A program made the position numbers and the translations under genes. Below the pieces are notes generated by a model. That model ran no database searches. It was not told where the DNA came from and saw nothing but the letters and a program-made list of their open reading frames with translations. DNA of 64,000 nucleotides, from the NCBI RefSeq assembly GCF_020883535.1, contig NZ_CP086654.1:1178001-1242000 (forward strand), in the 5' to 3' direction. Source of the DNA: Staphylococcus ratti. GTDB taxonomy: Bacteria > Bacillota > Bacilli > Staphylococcales > Staphylococcaceae. Shown here piece by piece: positions 8,736 through 18,756 of the stretch. Position 1 is the first letter of the stretch, and each line of letters begins with the position of its first letter.

Positions 8736-10085
8736 TTGAGTCATCGCTATATTCCATTAACTGAACAAGACAAAAAAGAAATGTTAGATACCATTGGCGT
8801 TAATTCAATTGCCGAACTATTTGGAGATGTTCCTGAAAACGTCTACTTAGATAGAGATTTGAATATTGCCGATTCAGAAGCAGAAACACAACTTTTAAAA
8901 AGATTAAATAGAGTAGCAGCAAAAAATGTAACTAAAGAAACACACACGAGTTTCTTAGGCGCAGGAGTCTACGATCACTATACACCATCAGTTGTAGACG
9001 CTATGATTTCACGTTCAGAGTTCTATACAGCATATACACCATATCAACCTGAAATTTCACAAGGTGAACTACAAGCTATTTTCGAATTCCAAACAATGAT
9101 TTGTGAATTAACTGCTATGGATGTTGCTAACTCTTCAATGTATGACGGAATTACAAGTTTTGCAGAAGCTTGTATTTTAGCATGGGATAAAACTAAAAAA
9201 AGAAAACTTATTGTTTCAAAAGGCATGCATTATCAAGCGTTACAAGTTCTTCACACTTACTCACAAATTCGCGACCAATATGAAGTCGTTGAAATTGATT
9301 TAGATGGTACAATTACTGATTTAGCAAAACTAGAAGAAGCCATTGATGATGACACTGCTGCAGTGGCTGTTCAATATCCTAACTTCTTTGGTTCGGTAGA
9401 AGATTTAGAGAAAATCAAATCTTTCATCGAAGGCACTAAAGCATTGTTTATCGTCTATGCAAATCCATTAGCATTAGGATTATTAACACCACCTGGAGAA
9501 TTTGGTGCGGATATTGTCGTCGGCGATACACAAGTATTCGGTATTCCATCACAATTCGGCGGCCCACATTGTGGTTACTTTGCAACAACTAAAAAATTAA
9601 TGAGAAAAATCCCAGGCCGTTTAGTAGGTCAAACACAAGATGATCACGGAAACAGAGGATTCGTCTTAACATTACAAGCTCGAGAACAGCATATTCGTCG
9701 TGAAACAGCAACGTCTAACATTTGTTCAAACCAAGCATTAAATGCTTTAGCGTCGTCTATTGCTATGTCTGCCTTAGGTAAACATGGTATTCAAGACATC
9801 GCAATTCAAAATATTGAAAATGCTAACTATGCTAAAGAACAATTTAAAGCAAATGGTTTTGAAGTATTAGAAGGTACTTCATATAATGAATTCGTTGTAA
9901 AATTCGACCAATCAATTGAAGAAATCAACAAAAAATTACTTGATGAAGGCTTTATTGGAGGTCTTGATTTAAGCGTTGTTGGTGATGCTTTTAAAAATCA
10001 TATGTTAGTTGCAGTTACTGAATTACGTACAAAAGACGAAATTGACACATTTGTGAAGAAAGCAGGTGAGCTTAATGGTAAGTAA
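8736..10085 (+). CDS. gcvPA: Glycine dehydrogenase (decarboxylating) subunit 1
   Basis: Alpha half of the two-subunit P protein that decarboxylates glycine and loads the aminomethyl group onto H protein. It shows the N-terminal [12 protein letters not shown], the [11 protein letters not shown] segment and [10 protein letters not shown] of the family. I choose TTG 8736, because AAGGAGTGG (8722-8730) is well placed and this gives the usual family start; GTG 8727 would sit on the RBS. The resulting 449 residues match GcvPA. It starts a few bases after gcvT and overlaps the start of gcvPB. Confidence 0.94.
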   Translation: MSHRYIPLTEQDKKEMLDTIGVNSIAELFGDVPENVYLDRDLNIADSEAETQLLKRLNRVAAKNVTKETHTSFLGAGVYDHYTPSVVDAMISRSEFYTAYTPYQPEISQGELQAIFEFQTMICELTAMDVANSSMYDGITSFAEACILAWDKTKKRKLIVSKGMHYQALQVLHTYSQIRDQYEVVEIDLDGTITDLAKLEEAIDDDTAAVAVQYPNFFGSVEDLEKIKSFIEGTKALFIVYANPLALGLLTPPGEFGADIVVGDTQVFGIPSQFGGPHCGYFATTKKLMRKIPGRLVGQTQDDHGNRGFVLTLQAREQHIRRETATSNICSNQALNALASSIAMSALGKHGIQDIAIQNIENANYAKEQFKANGFEVLEGTSYNEFVVKFDQSIEEINKKLLDEGFIGGLDLSVVGDAFKNHMLVAVTELRTKDEIDTFVKKAGELNGK

Positions 10086-11550
10086 ATCAAGTCCATTAAT
10101 TTTTGAACGCTCTAAAAAAGGTAGATTTGCCTATTCATTACCACCGAAAGAAATTGACAACGGTGTAGCCGAAAAAATCTTAGACCCAAAATTTATTCGT
10201 AAAAATAAAGCTGAATTTCCAGAAGTTGCTGAATTAGATTTAGTACGTCATTACACAGAATTATCAAATAAAAACTTTGGTGTAGATACAGGATTTTATC
10301 CACTAGGTTCTTGTACGATGAAGTACAATCCAAAAGTCAACGAAAAAGTCGCAAGAATCGGTGGGTTTGCAGAATCACATCCACTTCAAGATGTTGATCA
10401 AGTTCAAGGCTCATTAGAAATTATTTACAGCCTACAAGAAGAACTTAAAGAGATTACAGGTATGGATGAAATTTCGCTTCAACCTGCTGCTGGTGCGCAT
10501 GGTGAGTGGACTGCGTTAATGATTTTCAAAGCATATCACCTTAAAAATGGTGACACACAGCGTGACGAGGTCATTGTTCCAGATTCGGCACATGGAACAA
10601 ACCCAGCATCTGCACACTTTGCCGGTTTCAAAGCAGTCACAGTTAAATCAAACGAAAAAGGTGAAGTTGACATTGATCACCTTAAAGAATTAGTAAGTGA
10701 AAAAACAGCTGCGATCATGTTAACAAACCCAAATACTTTAGGTATTTTCGAAACTAATATTATGGAAATCCGTGATATTGTTCATGAAGCGGGAGGCTTA
10801 CTTTACTATGATGGTGCAAATTTAAATGCCATTATGGATAAAGTTCGTCCAGGAGATATGGGCTTTGATGCCGTACACTTAAATTTACACAAAACATTTA
10901 CTGGCCCACATGGTGGTGGGGGCCCTGGTTCAGGCCCGATCGGCGTAAAAAAAGAATTACGTCAATTTTTACCAAAACCACTTGTTGTTAAAGACGGCGA
11001 TCAATTTGTTTATGATAATGACATTGAATACTCTATCGGACGTGTAAAACCGTTTTACGGAAACTTTGGCATCTATTTACGTGCATATACTTATATTCGT
11101 ACAATGGGATATAAAGGTCTTAAAGAAGTATCAGAAGCTGCTGTACTTAATGCAAACTATATTAAAGCACGCTTAAAAGACTCATTCGTTATCCCATTTG
11201 ATCAATATTGTAAGCATGAATTTGTACTTAGCGGAACTAAACAGAAAAAACTTGGAGTGCGTACTTTAGATATGGCTAAACGCTTACTCGATTTTGGCGT
11301 TCATCCACCTACAGTATACTTCCCACTAAACGTAGAAGAAGGTATGATGATTGAGCCGACTGAAACGGAATCTAAAGAAACATTAGATTACTTCTGTGAT
11401 GCTTTAATCCAAATTGCTAAAGAAGCGGAAGAAGATCCAGATAAAGTTTTAGAAGCACCACATACAACGATAATTGATCGCTTAGATGAAACAACAGCTG
11501 CACGTAAACCAATCTTAAAATTTGAAGGTTTAAAAGCCGAAAAAGAATAG
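10075..11550 (+). CDS. gcvPB: Glycine dehydrogenase (decarboxylating) subunit 2
   Basis: Beta half of the P protein, carrying the pyridoxal phosphate lysine in the [11 protein letters not shown] motif, next to the glycine-rich loop [14 protein letters not shown] 10075 gives the usual [12 protein letters not shown] start, with AGGTGAG upstream, and overlaps the gcvPA end; GTG 10066 would extend it by three residues. It is 491 residues, the normal size, and is the last gene of the operon, followed by a strong hairpin terminator. Confidence 0.95.
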   Translation: MVSKSSPLIFERSKKGRFAYSLPPKEIDNGVAEKILDPKFIRKNKAEFPEVAELDLVRHYTELSNKNFGVDTGFYPLGSCTMKYNPKVNEKVARIGGFAESHPLQDVDQVQGSLEIIYSLQEELKEITGMDEISLQPAAGAHGEWTALMIFKAYHLKNGDTQRDEVIVPDSAHGTNPASAHFAGFKAVTVKSNEKGEVDIDHLKELVSEKTAAIMLTNPNTLGIFETNIMEIRDIVHEAGGLLYYDGANLNAIMDKVRPGDMGFDAVHLNLHKTFTGPHGGGGPGSGPIGVKKELRQFLPKPLVVKDGDQFVYDNDIEYSIGRVKPFYGNFGIYLRAYTYIRTMGYKGLKEVSEAAVLNANYIKARLKDSFVIPFDQYCKHEFVLSGTKQKKLGVRTLDMAKRLLDFGVHPPTVYFPLNVEEGMMIEPTETESKETLDYFCDALIQIAKEAEEDPDKVLEAPHTTIIDRLDETTAARKPILKFEGLKAEKE

Positions 11551-11559
11551 TCTTTTATT

Positions 11560-11606
11560 AAAAAAGGAAGAAGCTCAGACATAAATATGTCTACTTCTTC
11601 CTTTTT
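11560..11606. terminator. Bidirectional terminator after gcvPB
   Basis: AAAAAAGGAAGAAG pairs with CTTCTTCCTTTTT, and an inner AGACATA/TATGTCT pair extends the stem. A-tract on the left and T-tract on the right allow use from both sides (gcv operon and the minus-strand rhodanese gene). Confidence 0.85.
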
Positions 11607-11711
11607 GGTTCCTCTGAGAAATCATTTATCTCATCTTAGAGCATACACGCTTAACTTTTTAACGCATAAAATAAGAGGCAAACCATTTACATGTTCTGCC
11701 CCCAATTCATA

Positions 11712-12098
11712 TTATTTTTTAGACTTAATTTTACCAGTCCACTTTTTATAGCCGCCTTTAAGCATGTACAGATCTTTATAACCTTTTTTCTTCAAAGTTC
11801 GTGCAGCACGATAGCTTGCTATCCCATTAGCATCAATGAGATAAATACGCTGGTCTTTACGTAAACCTTGATATCTTTGGCGGAACATTGTCATTGGAAT
11901 ATTTCGCGCACCATTAACATGGCCGTAATCATAATCCGCTTTTTCTCTCAAATCAATGACTTGCGCTTTACGCAGTCCTTGTTGGAACGCTTCTTGATTA
12001 AGCTCAGTCACTGCTTTTTTGTTCAAGAAGAAGTTTAATAGCATCCATGCGATGACTGCCACAAGGATGATTATAGCGATTATCAAACCGTTGCTCAT
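11712..12098 (-). CDS. Membrane-anchored rhodanese-like protein without catalytic cysteine
   Basis: 128-residue protein with an N-terminal membrane segment (residues about 4-24) and a rhodanese domain (VIDLREKADYDYGHVNGA, later GGYKKW). In active rhodaneses the active-site loop starts with Cys; here the loop reads YLIDANGIASYRAA, so Asp or Ala replaces it and there is no cysteine in the domain. It matches the YqhL-type proteins that lie next to lipM in Bacillus and staphylococci. Sulfurtransferase activity is unlikely; a binding role is inference. Start ATG, RBS GGGAGGATG. Confidence 0.85.
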   Translation of the reverse strand: MSNGLIIAIIILVAVIAWMLLNFFLNKKAVTELNQEAFQQGLRKAQVIDLREKADYDYGHVNGARNIPMTMFRQRYQGLRKDQRIYLIDANGIASYRAARTLKKKGYKDLYMLKGGYKKWTGKIKSKK

Positions 12099-12245
12099 CT
12101 TGCATCCTCCCTAAATTACCGATATTATTATTATAAAGGTGATGAGCAAATTTATCAAAATTTTTTAACGATAATTCGGTTTGTTTATGACTTATCAAAA
12201 GGACTATACTTTAATTATTTTTAACGCATTGGAGGCATTTTGCTT

Positions 12246-13076
12246 ATGGCTGAAACATGGCACTTTATTAACACAGGACGACGCGATCCATATTATAATA
12301 TGGCCTTTGACGAAGCATTATTAAATTTTGTTTCTCGCGGCGAAATTGATCCGGTGATACGTTTTTATACTTGGGATCCACCTACACTTTCTATTGGTTA
12401 CTTTCAACGCCTTGAAAAAGAAATAGATATCGCAAAAGTTGAAGAGAAGGGCTATGGCTTAGTACGTAGACAAACTGGTGGACGAGGTGTACTCCATGAT
12501 AAAGAACTCACATATAGCGTAATCGTTCCTGAAGCTCATCCTGCAATGCCTAAAACGGTAACAGAAGCTTACCGTATTATTTCTACTGGCTTATTAGAAG
12601 GGTTTAAGTTGTTAGGTTTTGATGCATATTTTTCAGTTCCTAAAACAAAAGAAGAGCGCGATAAATTAAAACAACCTAGAAGCTCCGTATGTTTTGATGC
12701 ACCAAGTTGGTATGAACTTGTTGTTGAAGGCAAAAAAATTGCTGGAAGTGCTCAAACAAGACAAAAAGGTGTTATTCTACAACACGGTTCCATATTACAG
12801 GATGTAGATATTGATGATTTATTCGATATGTTTATTTTTAAAAATAAACGTTTAAAAGACAAAATGAAAGAAGCTTTTGTTGAGAAAGCTATTGCGATTA
12901 ACGACCTTTCCGATAAACATGTAACCATTAAAGAAATGGAAGACGCATTTTATGAAGGATTTAAAAATGGATTAAACATTGAGTTCAAACCACTTGAACT
13001 TACTGAGGCACAAATACAAGAAGTTGAAACACTTTGTGAAAAATACAAATCCCAAGCGTTTTTATACCGTAAGTAA
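12246..13076 (+). CDS. lipM: Octanoyltransferase LipM (lipoate-protein ligase family)
   Basis: BPL/LipA-LipB family protein that moves octanoyl groups from acyl carrier protein to GcvH in lipoate synthesis. It has the RRQTGGRGVLHD loop (residues 74-85), a cysteine at 149 in SVCFDAPSW, where LipM enzymes carry their acyl-accepting cysteine, and the conserved lysine in GKKIAGSAQ. I prefer ATG 12246: GGAGG (12231-12235) is 10 bases away, while TTG 12240 is only 4. Its placement beside the glycine cleavage operon suits its role, since GcvH is the octanoyl acceptor. Confidence 0.88.
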   Translation: MAETWHFINTGRRDPYYNMAFDEALLNFVSRGEIDPVIRFYTWDPPTLSIGYFQRLEKEIDIAKVEEKGYGLVRRQTGGRGVLHDKELTYSVIVPEAHPAMPKTVTEAYRIISTGLLEGFKLLGFDAYFSVPKTKEERDKLKQPRSSVCFDAPSWYELVVEGKKIAGSAQTRQKGVILQHGSILQDVDIDDLFDMFIFKNKRLKDKMKEAFVEKAIAINDLSDKHVTIKEMEDAFYEGFKNGLNIEFKPLELTEAQIQEVETLCEKYKSQAFLYRK

Positions 13077-13082
13077 TTTCAT

Positions 13083-13138
13083 AAAAAAGCACTGTCAACA
13101 ATATCGATATCAATTTCGATAACGTTGCAGTGCTTTTT
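13083..13138. terminator. Bidirectional terminator between lipM and the minus-strand membrane gene
   Basis: AAAAAAGCACTG pairs with CAGTGCTTTTT, with additional inner pairing (CAAC/GTTG and TATCGA/TCGATA). A- and T-tracts flank both ends. Confidence 0.85.
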
Positions 13139-13144
13139 AATATA

Positions 13145-13369
13145 TTATCGTCTATGTTTCCATTTATTTTTCCAAACCGCTTTTTTATATTTGCGTTGAT
13201 CTGGTGTTAAAAAGTAAAAATAATAAATCAAGAAAATGATACCCAAAATAACAAATAGCATAATTAATGTGTTTACAATGCTAAAGATAACAGCATCAAT
13301 ATTAAATACCAAACCAACCAAAGCTACCGTTAAAATGATCCAGAAAAATACGTTTTGAAATCCTTTCAT
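13145..13369 (-). CDS. Small membrane protein, unknown function
   Basis: 74 residues, with two hydrophobic segments (about 8-28 and 32-53) and a very basic C-terminus (YKKAVWKNKWKHRR). I do not recognise a named family, though a similar small protein is found beside the YkyA-type lipoprotein in other staphylococci. The ATG has a usable RBS (AGGAGCAGCGAG region) and the gene begins 13 bases after the lipoprotein gene on the same strand, so they are probably cotranscribed. Confidence 0.75.
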   Translation of the reverse strand: MKGFQNVFFWIILTVALVGLVFNIDAVIFSIVNTLIMLFVILGIIFLIYYFYFLTPDQRKYKKAVWKNKWKHRR

Positions 13370-13381
13370 CTCGCTGCTCCT

Positions 13382-13984
13382 TTATTGATTTTCAACGTTC
13401 TTAACATTCACTTCTAAGTTAACAAGTTCTTGACGACCATCGTTAATTTTTTGCTCATCTTTTTTCTCATAGCCGGTTTTAATTTTATTAAATGCTTTTT
13501 TAAGTTGCTTTTGTAGTTTTTGAACCTCTGAATCTTGTTGCTTCATTTTTTTATTTTTCTTAATTTTATCACTATCTAAAGCATCTTTATATGTTTGTAC
13601 AGCATCGTCATGATCGCTCACTAGCGCATCTAACTTATCACTAATATCATTACTTTTTTTGTTTTTGATTATTTCTTTATCAATTTTTTGATATTCATTA
13701 ATCAAATTCGTTACTTCCATATAATAGTCAGCAGAAGTACTTAAATATTGAGACATTGACTGATTTTTTTGTGCTTGTCCTTTATTCTCATTGTCTTTAT
13801 TAAGCGCTTCTAGTTGCTTTTCTTTTTTGGCATTCTCATTTTTTAGCTCTTGGTTTTCTAATTTAAGTTCATGGTTTTTATCGCTCAATTTTGTACTTTT
13901 TTCTTCTAACGGTAATAGATTTTGACTTCCACATCCAGTCAAAAGTATTGAGGATACTATAAAAATGCTTGCTACCTTTTTCAT
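13382..13984 (-). CDS. YkyA-family lipoprotein
   Basis: 200-residue lipoprotein with a signal peptide and lipobox LLTGC, followed by a lysine- and glutamate-rich coiled coil. It fits the YkyA family of putative cell-wall-binding lipoproteins. The start is ATG 13984, preceded by TTTAGGAG; an in-frame upstream ATG at 14005 would add seven residues before the signal peptide and has no RBS. Function is not established. It likely forms an operon with the small membrane protein downstream. Confidence 0.83.
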   Translation of the reverse strand: MKKVASIFIVSSILLTGCGSQNLLPLEEKSTKLSDKNHELKLENQELKNENAKKEKQLEALNKDNENKGQAQKNQSMSQYLSTSADYYMEVTNLINEYQKIDKEIIKNKKSNDISDKLDALVSDHDDAVQTYKDALDSDKIKKNKKMKQQDSEVQKLQKQLKKAFNKIKTGYEKKDEQKINDGRQELVNLEVNVKNVENQ

Positions 13985-14085
13985 AATACGACTCCTAAAA
14001 TTCAATGTTTTCCCTATACATCTATTTATTTTACGGTATTATAGAAGTAATCACAAACAAATAGAAGCTAAGGAGGCATTTCTTT

Positions 14086-15147
14086 ATGAAGTCGAGAATC
14101 TCTAAAGTTAAAGCGCTATTAGAACACAAACAATTAGACGGCGTCGTCATCTTAACTGATTTTAATCGCCGATACATTTCTGGATTTACCGGTTCAAGCG
14201 GTGGATTATTAATAACGAAAGATAAAAATATTCTTGTTACAGATTTTAGATACATAGAGCAAGCCACATCACAAGCACCTCAATTTGAAATTGTACAACA
14301 TACAAAACCACTTCTTGATACATTAGTTGAGCAAATTGAAACAGCTCAATTGTCCAATATTGGTTTTGAAAGTCATCTCGTTTCATATGATACTTTTATA
14401 CATTTAAATCGTGGTCGTCATGACCTCATCACGTTAGGCAATGAAATCGAAAAAATTCGCATGGTCAAAGATGACTCTGAAATTAAAGCCATTGATAAGG
14501 CAGCCCAAATTGTTGATGACGCCTACGCTCACATATTAAAAATCGTAGAGCCTGGTATGACAGAAAAAGAAGTTAAAGCACATTTAGAAAGTCAAATGTT
14601 ACATTTAGGTGCTGAAAAAACGTCATTTGATACAATTGTTGCTTCTGGCTATAGAGGTGCATTGCCTCACGGTTTAGCATCAAATAAAGTTATTGAAAAG
14701 GGCGACATGGTCACACTAGATTTCGGCGCATATTATGAAGGCTATGCTTCTGATATCACGCGTACATTCGCAGTAGGTGAACCGAGTCCTAAAATGAAAG
14801 AAATTTATGAAATTGTTCTAAAAAGTCAAGAAACAGCTGTAAATCAAATACGTCCAGGCTTAACAGGAAAAGAAATTGATACGATTGCGAGAGATGTTAT
14901 AACAGATGCTGGCTACGGACAATACTTTGGACACTCACTTGGTCATGGTGTAGGTCTTAACGTCCACGAACTTCCTAATTTATCACAAAAGTCAGATCAA
15001 ATTTTAAAGCCAAATCATGTTGTTACAATTGAACCAGGCATTTATATAGAGGGCCTAGGGGGCGTCAGAATAGAAGATGACATATTAATTACAGAAAATG
15101 GCGGTCGACGCTTTACTAATTCAATAAAAGACCTTATTATTTTATAA
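14086..15147 (+). CDS. M24B family Xaa-Pro aminopeptidase/dipeptidase (YqhT type)
   Basis: Creatinase/aminopeptidase-P-fold enzyme that removes N-terminal residues before proline. Metal-binding residues can be seen in LDFGAYYEGYASDITR, in GHSLGHGVG and in the two acidic motifs EPGIYIEG and GVRIEDD. The N-terminal domain contains RRYISGFTGSSG, typical of the family. It is 353 residues, starts at ATG 14086 with AAGGAGG, and lies just before efp, the same order as in Bacillus. Confidence 0.92.
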   Translation: MKSRISKVKALLEHKQLDGVVILTDFNRRYISGFTGSSGGLLITKDKNILVTDFRYIEQATSQAPQFEIVQHTKPLLDTLVEQIETAQLSNIGFESHLVSYDTFIHLNRGRHDLITLGNEIEKIRMVKDDSEIKAIDKAAQIVDDAYAHILKIVEPGMTEKEVKAHLESQMLHLGAEKTSFDTIVASGYRGALPHGLASNKVIEKGDMVTLDFGAYYEGYASDITRTFAVGEPSPKMKEIYEIVLKSQETAVNQIRPGLTGKEIDTIARDVITDAGYGQYFGHSLGHGVGLNVHELPNLSQKSDQILKPNHVVTIEPGIYIEGLGGVRIEDDILITENGGRRFTNSIKDLIIL

Positions 15148-15175
15148 GAAGAGTGATACTTGAGGAGGAAAAAGC

Positions 15176-15733
15176 ATGATTTCTGTAAATGATTTCAAAA
15201 CAGGTTTAACAATTTCTGTAGATAATGGGATTTGGAAAGTAATTGAATTCCAACATGTTAAACCTGGAAAAGGATCTGCGTTCGTTAGATCTAAATTACG
15301 TAATTTACGTACAGGCGCAATCCAAGAAAAAACATTCCGAGCAGGCGAAAAAGTAGAGCCAGCTATGATTGAAAATCGTCGTATGCAGTATTTATATGCA
15401 GACGGAGACAATCATGTATTCATGGACAATGAATCATTTGAACAAACAGAGTTAACAACAGCTTATTTAGAACACGAATTAAAATTCTTAAAGGCAAATA
15501 TGGACGTTCATATCCAAACTTATGAAGGAGAAACAATTGGTGTTGAGCTTCCAAAAACTGTTGAATTAGAAGTAACAGAGACAGAGCCGGGTATTAAAGG
15601 CGATACTGCAACAGGCGCTACCAAGTCAGCAACTGTTGAAACTGGATACTCATTAAATGTACCTTTATTTGTTAATGAAGGTGACGTTTTAGTCATAAAT
15701 ACCACTGACGGTAGTTACGTATCACGTGCTTAA
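15176..15733 (+). CDS. efp: Translation elongation factor P
   Basis: Rescues ribosomes stalled at consecutive prolines. The 185 residues show the three EF-P domains: the N-terminal KOW-like part with the tip loop [10 protein letters not shown], the middle OB domain, and the C-terminal OB domain ending GSYVSRA. The tip lysine of Firmicutes (GKGSAF) is present. RBS GAGGAGG precedes ATG 15176. It follows the M24B peptidase gene by 28 bases and ends before a terminator. Confidence 0.97.
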   Translation: MISVNDFKTGLTISVDNGIWKVIEFQHVKPGKGSAFVRSKLRNLRTGAIQEKTFRAGEKVEPAMIENRRMQYLYADGDNHVFMDNESFEQTELTTAYLEHELKFLKANMDVHIQTYEGETIGVELPKTVELEVTETEPGIKGDTATGATKSATVETGYSLNVPLFVNEGDVLVINTTDGSYVSRA

Positions 15734-15793
15734 TTGTCGATTGGATGCTTATATCTAGCATGCCAGGAGTTCGAAAAAAATATGTGAACAGCT

Positions 15794-15829
15794 AAAGCAA
15801 CTTCACGATACAAGTGTAGTTGCTTTTTT
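15794..15829 (+). terminator. Terminator after efp
   Basis: AAAGCAACTTCAC pairs with GTGTAGTTGCTTT (one mismatch), followed by T6. Confidence 0.85.
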
Positions 15830-16054
15830 CATTGGAATTTTACAACAAATAAAAACATTCAAAGTTTGTTACTGAAATGCGTAACGAGTTAAACATCACA
15901 AGCTTCATCCATTATTTTTTACTGTGCTATTACTAAAGTGTTTAATAAAAATAGAGTGGTGAAAAGGAATTTCAAATTATGCTTTCAATCTATACTTTCC
16001 TTTCCGCCATCTTGAATATACTTCCTTTTTGTGTCATTATCACTAGGTATTTGC
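15830..16054. other. Gene-poor stretch between efp and accB, with one possible small ORF
   Basis: The 389 bases between efp and accB hold the efp terminator, an accB promoter candidate and a possible 33-codon ORF (15979-16080). I see no RNA fold or repeat of note in the remainder. Confidence 0.5.
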
Positions 16055-16080
16055 TTGAATTGGACAATATCCTCAAGTAA
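15979..16080 (+). CDS. Candidate 33-residue hydrophobic peptide
   Basis: ATG 15979 opens a 33-codon frame ending at TAA 16078-16080. AAAGGA lies 9-10 bases upstream. The product is hydrophobic with one cysteine (SAILNILPFCVIITRYLL) and could span the membrane once. Against it: chance ORFs of this size are common in AT-rich DNA, and it overlaps the accB promoter candidate. I do not recognise it. Confidence 0.2.
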   Translation: MLSIYTFLSAILNILPFCVIITRYLLELDNILK

Positions 16081-16083
16081 AAT
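16055..16083 (+). promoter_or_regulatory. Candidate accB promoter
   Basis: TTGAAT, a 17-base spacer and TAAAAT, about 40 bases before the accB start. Confidence 0.5.
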
Positions 16084-16122
16084 AGTAAGATAGAAATAAT
16101 TCAATCATAAGGGAGAAACATT

Positions 16123-16581
16123 ATGAATTTTAAAGAGATTAAAGAGTTAATTGAAATTTTAGACAACTCGAATTTAACTGAAATCAATATAGAAGATAAA
16201 GGCACTGTAGTTAATTTGAAAAAAGAAAAAGAAATTGTTACACAACAAGTCGCACCAGCAACACAAGCGCCTATTGCTACAAGTGTACCTGAAGTATCAG
16301 CAACAACTCTATCTCCACAAAACAATGATGCAAGTCAAGATGATCATCTTCAAACAATTACAGCACCAATGGTTGGAACGTTCTATAAATCACCATCTCC
16401 AGAAGAAAGTCCTTACGTACAAGTTGGAGACCAAGTTTCATCTAGTACGACAGTATGTATATTAGAAGCAATGAAATTATTTAACGAAATTCAAGCTGAA
16501 GTATCAGGAGAAATTGTAGAAATCCTGGTAGAAGATGGACAAATGGTTGAGTATGGCCAAGCACTATTCAAGGTGAAATAA
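16123..16581 (+). CDS. accB: Biotin carboxyl carrier protein of acetyl-CoA carboxylase
   Basis: Carries CO2 on biotin between the biotin carboxylase and carboxyltransferase parts of acetyl-CoA carboxylase, the first step of fatty acid synthesis. The C-terminal biotinyl domain has the EAMKLFNE motif, with the biotinylated lysine at residue 118. A Pro/Ala/Thr/Gln-rich linker (about 40-75) joins it to the N-terminal part. It is 152 residues, with AAGGGAG before ATG 16123. The stop is one base before the accC start, so the two are cotranscribed. Confidence 0.96.
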   Translation: MNFKEIKELIEILDNSNLTEINIEDKGTVVNLKKEKEIVTQQVAPATQAPIATSVPEVSATTLSPQNNDASQDDHLQTITAPMVGTFYKSPSPEESPYVQVGDQVSSSTTVCILEAMKLFNEIQAEVSGEIVEILVEDGQMVEYGQALFKVK

Positions 16582-16582
16582 A

Positions 16583-17938
16583 ATGAAAAAAATACTTATT
16601 GCAAACCGTGGCGAGATTGCAGTGCGAATTATTCGCGCATGCCACGAACTAGGAATTCAAACTGTAGCGATTTATTCTGAGGGCGATAAAGAAGCATTAC
16701 ATACTCAATTAGCCGATGAAGCCTACTGTGTTGGACCTAAGCAATCTAAAGACTCTTATTTAAATATTCCAAATATCTTATCTATCGCAACGTCTACAGG
16801 ATGCGATGCGATTCACCCAGGTTATGGCTTTTTAGCAGAAAATGGAGATTTTGCTGAATTGTGTGAAGCTGTGCAACTGAAATTCATAGGACCAAGTTAC
16901 AAATCTATCCAAAAAATGGGTATTAAAGATATAGCCAAAGAAGAAATGAAATGGGCAAATGTCCCAGTTGTTCCAGGTAGTGAAGGTTTAGTAGAAAGTA
17001 TTGATCATGCCGTTGAAACTGCTAATGCGATAGGTTACCCAGTGATTATTAAAGCAACTGCCGGCGGCGGCGGTAAAGGCATCCGAATCGCTCGCAATGA
17101 AGAAGAATTAATTAACGGATACAAAATGACGCAACAAGAAGCAGAAACTGCTTTTGGTAATGGCGGACTCTACTTAGAAAAATTTATAGAGCATTTCCGT
17201 CATATTGAAATTCAAATTATGGGAGACGAATATGGGAACGTCATTCATTTAGGGGAACGAGACTGTACCATTCAACGACGCATGCAAAAACTTGTGGAAG
17301 AAGCACCTTCACCAATTTTGTCTCCCGAAAAACGAAAAGAGATGGGCGATGCTGCAGTTAGAGCAACAAAAGCAGTAGAATATTTCAATGCAGGAACGAT
17401 TGAGTTTATCTACGACTTAGACGAAGATCAATTTTATTTCATGGAGATGAATACCCGTATCCAAGTTGAGCATCCTGTAACTGAAATGGTAACTGGCGTC
17501 GATTTGGTTAAATTACAGATTAAAGTAGCAATGGGCGAAAAACTCCCTTATACTCAAGAAGATATTCAAATTAATGGACATGCGATAGAGTTCAGAATCA
17601 ACGCAGAAAATCCCCATAAAAACTTTATGCCGTCACCAGGTAAAATTACGCAATACTTAACCCCTGGAGGTTATGGTGTACGCATAGAATCAGCTTGTTA
17701 CACAAATTATATGATTCCACCGTACTATGATTCAATGGTCGCAAAATTGATTGTACATCAACCTACGCGTGAAGAAGCGATTATGTCTGGCTTACGCGCT
17801 TTAAACGAATTTGTGGTAATGGGTATTGATACGACCATTCCATTCCACATTCGTCTTTTAAATCATTCTGTATTTAAGGAAGGATTTTTTAGCACCAAAT
17901 TTTTAGAGATTTACGATATTATGAATGAAGAAGCATAA
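16583..17938 (+). CDS. accC: Biotin carboxylase of acetyl-CoA carboxylase
   Basis: ATP-grasp enzyme that carboxylates biotin on AccB. Visible features are the N-terminal [23 protein letters not shown], the glycine-rich ATP loop [12 protein letters not shown] and the catalytic region [13 protein letters not shown]. Its 451 residues match the bacterial subunit. It lies 1 base after accB and is followed by the Asp23-like gene, as in Bacillus, where yqhY follows accBC. Confidence 0.97.
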   Translation: MKKILIANRGEIAVRIIRACHELGIQTVAIYSEGDKEALHTQLADEAYCVGPKQSKDSYLNIPNILSIATSTGCDAIHPGYGFLAENGDFAELCEAVQLKFIGPSYKSIQKMGIKDIAKEEMKWANVPVVPGSEGLVESIDHAVETANAIGYPVIIKATAGGGGKGIRIARNEEELINGYKMTQQEAETAFGNGGLYLEKFIEHFRHIEIQIMGDEYGNVIHLGERDCTIQRRMQKLVEEAPSPILSPEKRKEMGDAAVRATKAVEYFNAGTIEFIYDLDEDQFYFMEMNTRIQVEHPVTEMVTGVDLVKLQIKVAMGEKLPYTQEDIQINGHAIEFRINAENPHKNFMPSPGKITQYLTPGGYGVRIESACYTNYMIPPYYDSMVAKLIVHQPTREEAIMSGLRALNEFVVMGIDTTIPFHIRLLNHSVFKEGFFSTKFLEIYDIMNEEA

Positions 17939-17959
17939 TCAATATGGAGGCGATAATGT

Positions 17960-18337
17960 ATGGCTAAATCTGTTGGAAATTTTAATCCAAATCTTGGAAC
18001 AGTTGAAATTGTACCCGAAGTAATTTCTGTTATTGCAAGCATTGCGGTGTCAGAAATAGATGGTGTTCGAGGTATGTTTACTGATGTTAGAAATCAAACA
18101 TTAGAAAAATTAGGACGTAAAAGTTTAAGCAAAGGGATTAAAGTAGAGATTTTAGAAAATGAAATCTACCTTAATGTATATTGTTCCCTTAAATACGGTA
18201 CTAAAATTTCTGAAACTGCTTTAAAAATTCAAGAAGCCATCCATAGTGCGATTAAAAATATGACTGCATTAACCCCAAAACAAATTAATGTCCATATTAC
18301 ACATCTTGAAATGAGTGGCAATGGACAGCATAAATGA
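17960..18337 (+). CDS. Asp23/Gls24 family protein (YqhY type)
   Basis: 125-residue alkaline-shock-protein-23 family member with the typical GTVEIVPEVISVIASIA start and a C-terminal NVHITHLEM. In Bacillus the homologue yqhY is linked to accBC and influences acetyl-CoA carboxylase activity; that the same holds here is inference from the conserved position. RBS GGAGGCG precedes ATG 17960. It lies between accC and nusB, with short gaps on both sides. Confidence 0.88.
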   Translation: MAKSVGNFNPNLGTVEIVPEVISVIASIAVSEIDGVRGMFTDVRNQTLEKLGRKSLSKGIKVEILENEIYLNVYCSLKYGTKISETALKIQEAIHSAIKNMTALTPKQINVHITHLEMSGNGQHK

Positions 18338-18355
18338 TGAAACGGAGAAGATGAA

Positions 18356-18748
18356 ATGAGTAGAAAGCAAGCTAGAAGTCAAGCCTTCCAAACATTATTC
18401 CAATTGGAAACTAAAAATTCAGAGTTAACTATTGATGAGGCCATTCGCTTTATTAAAGAAGACGACCCTGATCTTGATTTTGACTTTATTTACTGGCTCG
18501 TTTCGGGTGTGAAAGATCATGAAACTGTCATTGACGAGACGATTTCCCCTCACTTAAAAGGGTGGACGCTTCCTCGTCTCTTAAAGACAGACCGAATCAT
18601 ACTTAGAATGGCAACATTTGAAATGTTGCACAGTGATACACCCAAAAAAGTAATCATGAATGAAGCGATAGAATTAGCTAAGCAATTTAGCGACGACGAT
18701 CATTATCGATTTGTAAATGGTGTTTTAAGTAAATTAAACAAAGATTGA
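18356..18748 (+). CDS. nusB: Transcription antitermination factor NusB
   Basis: All-helical RNA-binding protein that acts with NusE in antitermination, mainly of rRNA operons. It begins [17 protein letters not shown] and has the conserved [10 protein letters not shown] and FVNGVLSKL near the C-terminus; 130 residues is normal. Start ATG 18356, RBS CGGAGAAG. Its stop lies just before the xseA start, in a compact operon that continues through ispA. Confidence 0.96.
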   Translation: MSRKQARSQAFQTLFQLETKNSELTIDEAIRFIKEDDPDLDFDFIYWLVSGVKDHETVIDETISPHLKGWTLPRLLKTDRIILRMATFEMLHSDTPKKVIMNEAIELAKQFSDDDHYRFVNGVLSKLNKD

Positions 18749-18756
18749 GTGATGAT

